DNA of 11,251 nt from Actinomycetes bacterium (GTDB lineage Bacteria > Actinomycetota > Acidimicrobiia > Acidimicrobiales > Bog-793). The notes beneath the pieces are model-generated. The model had not been told where the DNA came from, ran no database searches, and saw only the letters and a program-made list of their open reading frames with translations. This document shows positions 1 to 5,505 of the stretch, one piece after another. Position 1 is the stretch's first letter, and every line of letters begins with the position of its first letter. The stretch covers positions 1 to 11,251 of the forward strand of contig JAKACF010000076.1 in the NCBI GenBank assembly GCA_021821585.1, written 5' to 3'. A program made the position numbers and the translations under genes.

Positions 1-130
1 GCGACCGCGGGACACCCGCGGCCGGGGGTTCCCCGGGGGCCCCAACGGGGAGTGCTCGGGGCCCGGGAGCACACAGCGAGCGCTCCGCCGGCGGGAGCCC
101 GTATGCCGCCGGTTCCCGAGGCCCGCCACA

Positions 131-157
131 GGCCGGGCCGCCGCCCAGGTCTTTTTT
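131..157 (+). terminator. Probable intrinsic terminator upstream of the membrane-protein gene
   Basis: A GC-rich stem of about 8 pairs (131-138 with 143-151, one bulged A at 147 and one G-T wobble, loop 139-142) is followed directly by six T at 152-157. This is the classic Rho-independent layout on the + strand. It would stop transcripts entering from the left and so insulate the operator and gene that follow. The gene it terminates lies left of the window, or the element could act as an attenuator. The stem is short, so this is a moderate call. Confidence 0.45.
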
Positions 158-158
158 A

Positions 159-174
159 TCTAGGATGTACTAGA
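159..174. promoter_or_regulatory. Operator copy 1, perfect palindrome TCTAG-N6-CTAGA
   Basis: The arms TCTAG (159-163) and CTAGA (170-174) are exact reverse complements around a 6-bp spacer. This is the best of four copies in the window. It sits 27 bases before the ATG at 202. It contains or overlaps two possible -10 boxes, TAGGAT (161-166) and TAGAAT (171-176), so a bound dimer would block transcription. I saw no convincing -35 box. The likely binder is the SufR-like regulator encoded at 2819-3499; this is inferred from the shared motif. Confidence 0.75.
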
Positions 175-201
175 ATATTGGCGGGCAAGGAGGAGCCGTC
201 G

Positions 202-1572
202 ATGAGCGACGCCAGCGTGCAGGCGAGCGGGCCACCCGGCACGGGCAGGTGGCAGGGGCGCCCGAGTGGAGTTCCCGGTGCGGTGCCTCCGCCGTCGGTC
301 CCGCTCGCATTCTTCTTCGCCGCCGCGCTCGGGCTGGTCGCATGCGGGGTGTCCCTCGCTCTCGCAGGCGGGGCCGCCGCCGGCGACCCGACGGCCGATC
401 CGGTCGTGGCTGCCGCCCACTTCGGCCTCCTGGCGACGCTCTCGACCGGCGTGCTCGGAGCCATGCACCAGTTCGTGCCGGTCGTCACCGGCCGGCCGCT
501 GCGCTCGATCCGCCTCGCCTGGGCGAGCTTCGGGTCCTGGACCGCGGCGGCATGGTTGCTGCCCCTCGGCTTCGCACTCGGCCACGAGTCGCTCGTCGGG
601 GCCGGCGGCGGCCTCGCCGGTGCGGCCTTCGCCCTCATCCTCGTCAACCTCTCGGCGCCGCTCTCGGTTCGGGGCAAGGGCCTGCCGGTCGTGGGGCTGC
701 GCCTCGCGCTCGCCGGGCTGGCCCTCACCGGTGGCTTCGGCCTCGTCTACCTGGCCGACCGGAGCGGGCGCTGGTTCGAGCTGTCCGGGCATGTCGTCCT
801 CGCGCACGCTCTCGTGGGCCTCTTCTGCTGGCTCGGTCTCAGCTACGTCGCGGTGGCCGAGAAGCTGTGGCCGATGTTCTTCCTCGCCCACCTCCCCGGC
901 CGCCACCGGGCGGGTTCGGTCGCCCTCCTCACCCTTCCCGCAGGGGTGGCGCTCGCCGCGCCGGGCGTGCTGCTCGGGATCGTCCCGCTCGCAGCCGCCG
1001 GGGCCGCCCTCATCGTCGCCGGTCTGGCCGCCCACCTCGTCTCGCTCGCCACCTACGTCGGCCACCGGCGCCGGCGTGCCGACCTGCATCTCGCCTACGT
1101 CCTGACCTCGGCCGCCTGGCTCCCCGTCGGCGGGGCGCTCGCGCTGGCGGGCGCGTTGGTCCTGCCCGGTGACGAGAGAGAGGGCCTGGCGCTCGTGGCG
1201 GCCTCCGTCGCGGCCTTCGGAGGCTGGCTGCTCGAGGCGCTCGTCGGCCACGCTCACAAGGTCGTGCCCTTCATCGTCTGGACCGCGCTTCGCGCGAGGG
1301 GCGTCACCACGGGACCCTCGGGGCGCCCACTCGCCTTCGCCGACCTCTACTCCCGCCGGGCGGCCGTGCTCTCCCACCTGACGGTCACGGCGGGTGTCAC
1401 CGCGCTCTGCGTCGGACTCGCCGGAGGTCTGCCCGCAGCGACCCTGTCCGCCGGCGCCTTGCTCGTCGTGACCGGCCTCGTCACCGCAGCCAACCTCTGC
1501 CTCACACCGCTCCGGATGCTGAGGCCAGCCCGGTTGGCCTCGCTCGAGCTCGCCGGCGAGGGACGGGCCTGA
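202..1572 (+). CDS. Twelve-helix membrane protein, NnrS / heme-copper oxidase subunit I-like
   Basis: This 456-residue, very hydrophobic protein has about 12 predicted membrane helices. They lie at roughly 34-58, 67-93, 104-124, 134-152, 160-182, 196-229, 240-262, 264-285, 296-322, 328-355, 386-408 and 412-434. Histidines sit in or at the ends of helices: H73 and H89 (GAMHQF, then PVVTG), H197 and H202 in helix 6, and H350/H352 in GHAHK. Such pairs suggest heme or metal ligation. The H...G...P..TG pattern resembles NnrS, a heme/copper protein of NO metabolism, but the resemblance is distant. The frame is open from the window's left edge, yet ATG 202 is chosen because AAGGAGG lies at 187-193 and because the operator and terminator lie upstream. 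Its neighbours are a hemerythrin-DUF2249 gene and a Cys-motif regulator sharing the same operator, which supports an NO or respiratory-stress role. Gene identity as a membrane protein is certain; the exact family is not. Confidence 0.8.
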   Translation: MSDASVQASGPPGTGRWQGRPSGVPGAVPPPSVPLAFFFAAALGLVACGVSLALAGGAAAGDPTADPVVAAAHFGLLATLSTGVLGAMHQFVPVVTGRPLRSIRLAWASFGSWTAAAWLLPLGFALGHESLVGAGGGLAGAAFALILVNLSAPLSVRGKGLPVVGLRLALAGLALTGGFGLVYLADRSGRWFELSGHVVLAHALVGLFCWLGLSYVAVAEKLWPMFFLAHLPGRHRAGSVALLTLPAGVALAAPGVLLGIVPLAAAGAALIVAGLAAHLVSLATYVGHRRRRADLHLAYVLTSAAWLPVGGALALAGALVLPGDEREGLALVAASVAAFGGWLLEALVGHAHKVVPFIVWTALRARGVTTGPSGRPLAFADLYSRRAAVLSHLTVTAGVTALCVGLAGGLPAATLSAGALLVVTGLVTAANLCLTPLRMLRPARLASLELAGEGRA

Positions 1573-1582
1573 GCGGCGCCGT

Positions 1583-1620
1583 GCACGGGCGGGGCGCCCG
1601 GCGTGGCGCCCCGCCCGTGC
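1583..1620. terminator. Bidirectional hairpin terminator between convergent genes
   Basis: GCACGGGCGGGGCGCC at 1583-1598 and its exact reverse complement at 1605-1620 form a perfect 16-bp stem with a 6-base loop (1599-1604). The hairpin fills the 53-bp gap between the stop of the + strand membrane-protein gene (1572) and the stop of the - strand hemerythrin gene (1626). It is therefore placed to end both transcripts. There is no T-tract on either side, as is common for hairpin terminators in high-GC actinobacteria. Confidence 0.8.
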
Positions 1621-1625
1621 CGGTG

Positions 1626-2612
1626 TCAACCTGCCTGGGCGGCGGGCTCGCGCCCGATGCGCACCCGCCAGGTGCGCGGACCCCGCTCCAGGTACTCCCA
1701 GCTGAACTCACCGGAGTGCTCGGCTTCGAACTGGTAGCGGAGGGGCTTCGGGTCGTGGTCGTTCACGAGCACGAAGCGGCCCTGTGGTGCGAGCGCGTCG
1801 AAGGCGCCGAAGATCGCCTCGTGACGCCGCGCAGGGGCGAGCTCCCGCACGTCGAGCACCGGCGTGGCCGGCAGCTCGCCGTGGCGTGGCTGCAGCGAGA
1901 CGGGCGCGGTGGGGACGGCGCGTGCCAGGCGGTGGAGCGCGGCAGTGACCCTCTCGGCGAGGTCGGGGCGAGCCGTCCGCAGCGCTGCCCACGTGGATGC
2001 CGCCAGTCGGCAGCCCCGGTCGCCCTCTCCGGAACCGACGAGCTCGTCGGCGGTGCCGAGGAGCAGGTCGACGAGGCGATCCTCGAGTCCGGGCCCCGCG
2101 GCGGTGCTGTCCTCGAGTCCGGGCCCCGCGGCCGTGCTGTCCTCGGTGCCGGAGCCGACGAGGCGACGGTGCATCTGCTCGAGAAGAGCGGCGAGCGAGA
2201 CGCCGGAGTCGTCTCTCAGGATGGGGAGGATCCGCTCGTTCTCCTTGTCGACGTGGCGGGCGAACAGAGACTGGAAGGCGGCGGCCCCGGCCGCCGCCGC
2301 CGGGCCGTCTGGGGCGGTGGCGATCCGCTCGACCGTGGCGGCGAGCTCGGCGTGCTCGCCGGACATCTGTGTCACGAGCTGAGCCAGCTCGGTGAACCCC
2401 GAGGCGGCGGCGTAGATCGACGCCTCCTCGGCAAGGGCGTGCGGCAACACCTCCTCGGCGATGACGGCCACGAGCTCGGCTGCGTGCCGCTCGTAGGAGC
2501 CGCCTTCGGCGACGGCGCCGGCGAGCTCGGCCCCGGCGCCGGTCACGTCCTCGAGCAGTTGGCGGTGGTGTCTCACGATGGCCTCGAAGGCCTCGGTGTC
2601 GGTGACGGTCAT
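1626..2612 (-). CDS. Hemerythrin HHE-domain protein fused to DUF2249
   Basis: The 328-residue protein has two recognised parts. Residues about 9-150 form a four-helix hemerythrin domain with the expected ligand pattern: H15/H16 (RHHRQLL), H58 and E62 (LPHALAEE), H87 (GEHAEL), H120 and E124 (ARHVDKENE). It should carry a diiron site that binds O2, NO or related species. Residues about 252-320 are a canonical DUF2249 domain, with LDVREL, NDHDPKPLRYQFEAE and FSWEYLERGP. Between them is a linker with a duplicated 10-residue unit, then a helical segment (about 179-235). The ATG at 2612 has AGGAGG six bases upstream (2619-2624), and one copy of the shared operator lies 33 bases upstream. HHE plus DUF2249 is known to occur beside denitrification and NO-response genes. 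A role in NO/O2 sensing or in supplying iron for cluster repair, as with YtfE/ScdA, is inference. Confidence 0.92.
   Translation of the reverse strand: MTVTDTEAFEAIVRHHRQLLEDVTGAGAELAGAVAEGGSYERHAAELVAVIAEEVLPHALAEEASIYAAASGFTELAQLVTQMSGEHAELAATVERIATAPDGPAAAAGAAAFQSLFARHVDKENERILPILRDDSGVSLAALLEQMHRRLVGSGTEDSTAAGPGLEDSTAAGPGLEDRLVDLLLGTADELVGSGEGDRGCRLAASTWAALRTARPDLAERVTAALHRLARAVPTAPVSLQPRHGELPATPVLDVRELAPARRHEAIFGAFDALAPQGRFVLVNDHDPKPLRYQFEAEHSGEFSWEYLERGPRTWRVRIGREPAAQAG
2081..2140. repeat. Two tandem 30-bp repeats inside the hemerythrin-DUF2249 gene
   Basis: Units 2081-2110 and 2111-2140 match at 29 of 30 positions; the only difference is G at 2103 against C at 2133. Each encodes the 10-residue unit STAAGPGLED in the linker after the hemerythrin domain. 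A third, decayed start of the unit follows at 2141. Because the unit is a multiple of three, gain or loss keeps the frame and only changes linker length. The near identity suggests recent slippage. Confidence 0.9.
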
Positions 2613-2644
2613 CTCTCTCCTCCTCGTGTCCTGTCGTATATAAA

Positions 2645-2660
2645 TCTAACAGAGACTAGA
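2645..2660. promoter_or_regulatory. Operator copy 2 (TCTAA-N6-CTAGA)
   Basis: The arms TCTAA (2645-2649) and CTAGA (2656-2660) match the window's consensus at 9 of 10 positions with the same 6-bp spacer. The site is 33 bases upstream of the hemerythrin-DUF2249 ATG. On the - strand it overlaps TAGATT (2648-2643), a possible -10 box, and the AT-rich stretch reading on to 2637. This gives the hemerythrin gene its own controlled promoter even though the regulator gene lies upstream on the same strand. Confidence 0.7.
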
Positions 2661-2795
2661 GAAAAGCGGACCCGCCCTCGCGGCGACAGCGACCACCGGG
2701 CTTCCCCCGAGCGCGCGGGAGGGATCGCCGGTCCGAGCCAGCCCGCTCGACACGCCTGGTGAGGCTCCGCGCGTTGGCTGGGCTGACGCTCACGA

Positions 2796-2809
2796 CGGCG
2801 CCTGCGCCG
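2796..2809 (-). terminator. Weak hairpin just after the regulator stop codon
   Basis: CGGCGC (2796-2801) and GCGCCG (2804-2809) can pair, realistically as 5 bp with a 4-base loop, ten bases beyond the regulator's TGA (2821-2819). The position suits a terminator separating the regulator transcript from the hemerythrin promoter. However, the stem is short and there is no T-tract. I see no gene in the 206-bp gap 2613-2818 apart from this hairpin, the operator and the hemerythrin Shine-Dalgarno. Confidence 0.25.
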
Positions 2810-2818
2810 GGTCGAGGT

Positions 2819-3499
2819 TCAGCTGGCGGTGGTCCCCCCGCCCCGACGGACGCTCAGCCGGCAGCCGGCCCTGCGGGGGTTCTTCGGGACGAGCCGTTCC
2901 ACCTCGAGGTCGCCGAGCGCCTCGGCGAGCCCTTCGGCGAGCCCGAGGTGGAGCTGGCACACGGTGGCGGGGTCGGCCTCCGCCACGTCTGCGAACGGGC
3001 AGCGGCCGAGGAGGAAGTCGACCCGCGGCCCCTTCTCCGAGCGCGAGGGTCGGAAGCCGCGATGGGTGATCTCGGTCTCGAGCAGGTCGACGGGGTCACC
3101 GGACCCGGCGAGGCGGGCAGCCGCCCGCCGGCCTTCCCGGCGCCCGACGAGTCGTGGCGACTGCTGGTGGCGGATCGCCTCGCTCAAGAGCCGTGCCAGC
3201 CACGCGTACGGGCTGTCGGTGCCCCACCGGCCGGACGCCTCGGGATGCAGGCGGTAGAGCAACCGGGGCCGCCCGGGACGAGAGCGCGACTCGGTCTCCT
3301 CGAGGACGAGGCCCGCCTGTCTCAAGACGGCGAGGTGCTGGCGCACCGCATTGTGGTTGAGCCCGGCGAACTCGGTGAGCTCCGCCACCCCGACCGGCCC
3401 GGGCGCGTCCGCGATGTAGCGGAAGAGGCGGTGCCGGGTCGGGTCCCCGAGCGCCCGTGCCTCGCGCTGGAGCTCGTCCTCGGGTGTGGCCGTCTGCAT
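2819..3499 (-). CDS. Winged-helix regulator with C-terminal Cys motif, SufR/COG2345-like (probable Fe-S sensor)
   Basis: The 226-residue protein starts with an ArsR-type winged helix at about 12-85. ALGDPTRHRLFRYIA is the entry helix, LTEFAGLNHNAVRQHLAVLR the helix-turn-helix, and RSRPGRPRLLYRL the wing. The C-terminal half has cysteines C167 (GRCPFADV), C181 (ATVCQLHLG) and C213 (RAGCRL). The CPF...VC..H.G pattern is that of SufR and relatives (COG2345), which hold an Fe-S cluster through C-terminal cysteines. The cluster itself is inferred. One operator copy ends 5 bases upstream of its ATG and another controls the divergent operon, so autoregulation is very likely. The start at 3499 has no Shine-Dalgarno, suggesting a leaderless mRNA. 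It is not an Rrf2-type NsrR or IscR. Likely signals are NO, oxidants or cluster shortage. Confidence 0.88.
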   Translation of the reverse strand: MQTATPEDELQREARALGDPTRHRLFRYIADAPGPVGVAELTEFAGLNHNAVRQHLAVLRQAGLVLEETESRSRPGRPRLLYRLHPEASGRWGTDSPYAWLARLLSEAIRHQQSPRLVGRREGRRAAARLAGSGDPVDLLETEITHRGFRPSRSEKGPRVDFLLGRCPFADVAEADPATVCQLHLGLAEGLAEALGDLEVERLVPKNPRRAGCRLSVRRGGGTTAS

Positions 3500-3504
3500 G
3501 AATA

Positions 3505-3520
3505 TCTAGGCTACACCAGA
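3505..3520. promoter_or_regulatory. Operator copy 3 (TCTAG-N6-CCAGA), abutting the regulator start
   Basis: The arms TCTAG (3505-3509) and CCAGA (3516-3520) match the consensus at 9 of 10 positions with a 6-bp spacer. Only five bases separate it from the regulator's ATG (3499-3497). On the - strand it contains TAGCCT (3513-3508), a possible -10 box placed so that transcription would begin at or next to the ATG. This is the expected layout for tight autorepression of a leaderless gene. Confidence 0.72.
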
Positions 3521-3549
3521 ACAAAGTCTGCCCAGGCCTGCTCCGATCC

Positions 3550-3577
3550 TTGCATCATGGCCGATATCGAGTAATAT
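3550..3577 (+). promoter_or_regulatory. Probable promoter of the DUF2249-DUF59-NHL operon
   Basis: TTGCAT (3550-3555) and TAATAT (3572-3577), 16 bp apart, resemble -35 and -10 boxes in a locally AT-rich stretch. The predicted start near 3584 would fall inside operator copy 4 (3577-3592), giving a 5' leader of about 45 bases before ATG 3629. It is the best-formed promoter in the window. The -35 box matches the usual consensus only partly. Confidence 0.5.
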
Positions 3578-3592
3578 CTAGTAAGGAGTAGA
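3577..3592. promoter_or_regulatory. Operator copy 4 (TCTAG-N6-GTAGA)
   Basis: The arms TCTAG (3577-3581) and GTAGA (3588-3592) match the consensus at 9 of 10 positions with a 6-bp spacer. The site begins at the last base of the putative -10 box and covers the expected transcription start, a typical repressor position. It lies 72 bp centre to centre from operator copy 3 in the 129-bp divergent region, so one regulator could silence both directions. Confidence 0.72.
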
Positions 3593-3628
3593 AAAATAGC
3601 CGGGACCGACCGGGAGAGAGGAGTGAGC

Positions 3629-3850
3629 ATGGCCATCGTCGATGCGCGGCCGATCCTCGCGGCGGGCGAGGAGCCGTTCGCCACGATCATGTCGGCCGTC
3701 GCCGCCCTGTTGGAAGGCGAGGAGCTCGTCGTGCTCGCTCCCTTCGAGCCGGTTCCGCTCGAGGGCGTGCTGTCCTCGGAGGGGTTCGCCTACGACGCCG
3801 AGCCCCTCGGAGAGGGCGACTGGAAGGTGACATTCAGGAGGCCGCGGTGA
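3629..3850 (+). CDS. Small DUF2249-like protein
   Basis: This 73-residue soluble protein starts with VDARPIL and ends with EGDWKVTFRRP. In between is a helix (about 16-28) followed by beta strands around LVVLAPFEPVPLEGVL and GFAYDAE. This matches the layout of a stand-alone DUF2249/TusA-like fold; compare LDVREL, FVLVND and TWRVRI in the neighbouring fusion protein. There is no cysteine, so it cannot do TusA-type sulfur relay. ATG 3629 is preferred over the in-frame GTG 3623 because the purine-rich GAGAGGAG (3616-3623) would be too close to the GTG but is well spaced for the ATG. It is first in an operon and overlaps the next gene by 4 bp. The molecular function of DUF2249 is unknown. Its place beside an Fe-S assembly gene suggests a role in metal-cofactor handling. 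Confidence 0.78.
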   Translation: MAIVDARPILAAGEEPFATIMSAVAALLEGEELVVLAPFEPVPLEGVLSSEGFAYDAEPLGEGDWKVTFRRPR

Positions 3851-4200
3851 CCGCCGGTCGCGACGGCGCCGGCGTACCGGGAGCGGTGACCACCGCTCCG
3901 GTCGAGCGTGCGCGTGAGGCGCTCTCGTCGGTGTACGACCCCGAGCTCTGCCTTGACGTGGTCTCGCTCGGCCTCGTCTACTCCATCTCCGAGGAGGACG
4001 GGGTGCTCGCGATCGAGATGACGCTCACCACACCCGGGTGCCCGGCGGCGGAGAGCCTGCCGGTGATGGCCCGGGCGGCCGTCGAGGCGGCGCTCGGCGG
4101 CTCGTCGGAGGTACGGGTGACCGTCGTGTGGGATCCGCCCTGGGACCCGTCGATGTTGAACATGGAGGCCGCCGCTGCGCTCGGATTCCGCCGCGCCTGA
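3847..4200 (+). CDS. DUF59 / MIP18 family Fe-S assembly protein (SufT/PaaD-like)
   Basis: The 117-residue protein carries the family's hallmarks: YDPELCLDVVSLGLVY (residues 30-45), then TTPGCPA (61-67) with the conserved Cys at 65, then VWDPPWDPSM (94-103). Members of this family (SufT, PaaD, eukaryotic CIA2/MIP18) help deliver or mature iron-sulfur clusters. C65 is the usual reactive cysteine, and C35 is an extra one. The GTG start at 3847 overlaps the preceding stop as GTGA and has AGGAGG at 3836-3841, five bases upstream, so the start is secure and translation is probably coupled. The first 18 residues are a low-complexity lead. The gene is under operator copy 4, which links Fe-S maturation to the presumed Fe-S sensing regulator. 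Confidence 0.93.
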   Translation: MTAGRDGAGVPGAVTTAPVERAREALSSVYDPELCLDVVSLGLVYSISEEDGVLAIEMTLTTPGCPAAESLPVMARAAVEAALGGSSEVRVTVVWDPPWDPSMLNMEAAAALGFRRA

Positions 4201-4236
4201 CGCCGTGGTCCGGGCCCCGTCACGAGAGGAGTTCCG

Positions 4237-5490
4237 ATGCGAGCACCACTGATACTCGAACTGGCAGAAGAGGTGCGCGTCGCGAGCACGGCCGGCGACG
4301 TCCGGCGGCTCGAGGAAGCCGCCCTTCGCCTCGCCCATCAGGCCGAGGCGCCGCCTGGGGAGGAGGCGGAGATCGGCGCCCTCGATCCGGTCGAGCACGA
4401 CCTGCTCGTCGCAGAGCGGTCACACCTCGCCGAGCTCGCCCGGCTCCTCGTCGACACCGCCACCCGGGGCTGCCCCTCGGTCGCCGGCTGGTGCGCCGAC
4501 AAGGGGGAGGAGTTGAAGGCGCTCGCGGTCGCCCACGCTCGGTCGACGACCTCCGGCGCGCCGGCGGCTTGCTCACCGACCGGGCCGGCGCTGTCGGTCG
4601 GAGGCGTGGCGGCGGGCGACGACGGCACCGTGCTCTGGTCGCTGCCGCGAGAGGGTGCCATCTGGAGGATGGACCGACACGGCTTCGTCGCTCCGCTCGT
4701 GTCGCCCGGCACCCTCGTCGAGGACGAGGTGGGATGGTCGGCAGGGTTCTCGCCGGTCGGGCTCGATCTCGGCCGCGACGGCAGGCTGTATGCAGCCGAC
4801 CGGCTTCACCACCGGGTCGTGACGGTCGGCGGCGACGGGTCGGTGCGGGTCCTGGCGGGCGGAGCGAACGGCGAGGCCGACGGCGAGGGCGGATCGGCCC
4901 GCTTCCGCTTCCCGCGGGACCTCGTGATCGGACCGGACGGGTGCGTGCTCGTGGCCGACACGGGAAACGACCGGGTGAGGACCGTCTCCCCGGACGGGCT
5001 CGTGTCGACGCTGGCCGGCTCGGTCTACGACCACCTGGACGGGCGCGGTCCCCTCGCCTGCTTCCGTCGCCCGCACGCCATCGCGCCCGACGGCAGTGGC
5101 GGGTACCTCGTGGCCGACACCGGCAACCACGCCGTGCGGGTCGTCGGTCCCGGCGGCGACGTCCGCACCCTTGCCGGCGGGCCGGTCGACGGCCCGAGCC
5201 GGCCGGGAGCACCGTCGCTCTTCTCCTGGCCGCTGTCGGTGGCGCCCGACGGCGACGGGGGCGCGATCGTCCTCGACGGAGGCGACAGAACGCTGCGCCG
5301 GATCACCGCGGACGGCCGCTACGGTGGCCGGATCGGCGTGCCGCCGGCGTTCCGCCCGGACGCCATCGTGCGCAGGGGGTCGCACGGGCTCGTCATCGTC
5401 GGGGTGTCGACCGGCTCGAGGCACGCAGCGGCGGAGGTCGTGCTCGTCGACACCGCCGCAGGGGACTGCTCCCGGCTCGTCGCCTCGTGA
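4237..5490 (+). CDS. Cytoplasmic NHL-repeat beta-propeller with helical N-terminal domain
   Basis: In this 417-residue protein, residues about 1-105 are helical and charged, with two cysteines in GCPSVAGWC (79-87). From about 118 to the end, NHL-type blades form a propeller. The clearest motifs are YAADRLHHRVV (185-195), VADTGNDRV (239-247) and VADTGNHAV (292-300), each after a PDG or RDG turn, with LAGG/LAGS turns between blades. There is no signal peptide or membrane segment, so it should be cytoplasmic, unlike the many NHL proteins that are exported. ATG 4237 follows AGAGGAG at 4225-4231. It lies 36 bases after the DUF59 gene and is the last gene of the operon. NHL propellers generally serve as binding platforms. 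A scaffold or target-recognition role in cluster delivery is possible but unproven. Confidence 0.82.
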   Translation: MRAPLILELAEEVRVASTAGDVRRLEEAALRLAHQAEAPPGEEAEIGALDPVEHDLLVAERSHLAELARLLVDTATRGCPSVAGWCADKGEELKALAVAHARSTTSGAPAACSPTGPALSVGGVAAGDDGTVLWSLPREGAIWRMDRHGFVAPLVSPGTLVEDEVGWSAGFSPVGLDLGRDGRLYAADRLHHRVVTVGGDGSVRVLAGGANGEADGEGGSARFRFPRDLVIGPDGCVLVADTGNDRVRTVSPDGLVSTLAGSVYDHLDGRGPLACFRRPHAIAPDGSGGYLVADTGNHAVRVVGPGGDVRTLAGGPVDGPSRPGAPSLFSWPLSVAPDGDGGAIVLDGGDRTLRRITADGRYGGRIGVPPAFRPDAIVRRGSHGLVIVGVSTGSRHAAAEVVLVDTAAGDCSRLVAS

Positions 5491-5505
5491 CAGGCCGCAG
5501 GCGCC

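Noticed and set aside
52..201. N-terminal extension of the membrane protein
   Set aside because: It would place a terminator-like hairpin, the operator and the Shine-Dalgarno inside coding sequence. The residues encoded resemble no membrane-protein N-terminus.
160..1629. Long open frame on the - strand (489 codons) across the membrane-protein gene
   Set aside because: It is rich in Arg, Gly, Glu and Asp without any fold signal and covers the operator. The opposite frame gives clear membrane helices with a good ribosome binding site. It is a GC-driven shadow.
2081..2150. Short direct repeats as a possible CRISPR or integration site
   Set aside because: The repeats are adjacent without spacers and lie in frame within a coding linker.
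1581..2762. Open + strand frame of 393 codons over the hemerythrin gene
   Set aside because: The - strand frame shows full hemerythrin and DUF2249 motifs. The + frame starts inside the terminator stem and has no recognisable motif.
2819..3499. Regulator as an Rrf2-family NsrR/IscR
   Set aside because: Rrf2 proteins are about 150 residues with three closely spaced cysteines after the winged helix. Here the cysteines are far toward the C-terminus, in the SufR-type pattern.
3629..3850. Small protein as TusA/SirA sulfur carrier
   Set aside because: There is no cysteine anywhere in the protein, so the CPxP sulfur-transfer motif is absent.
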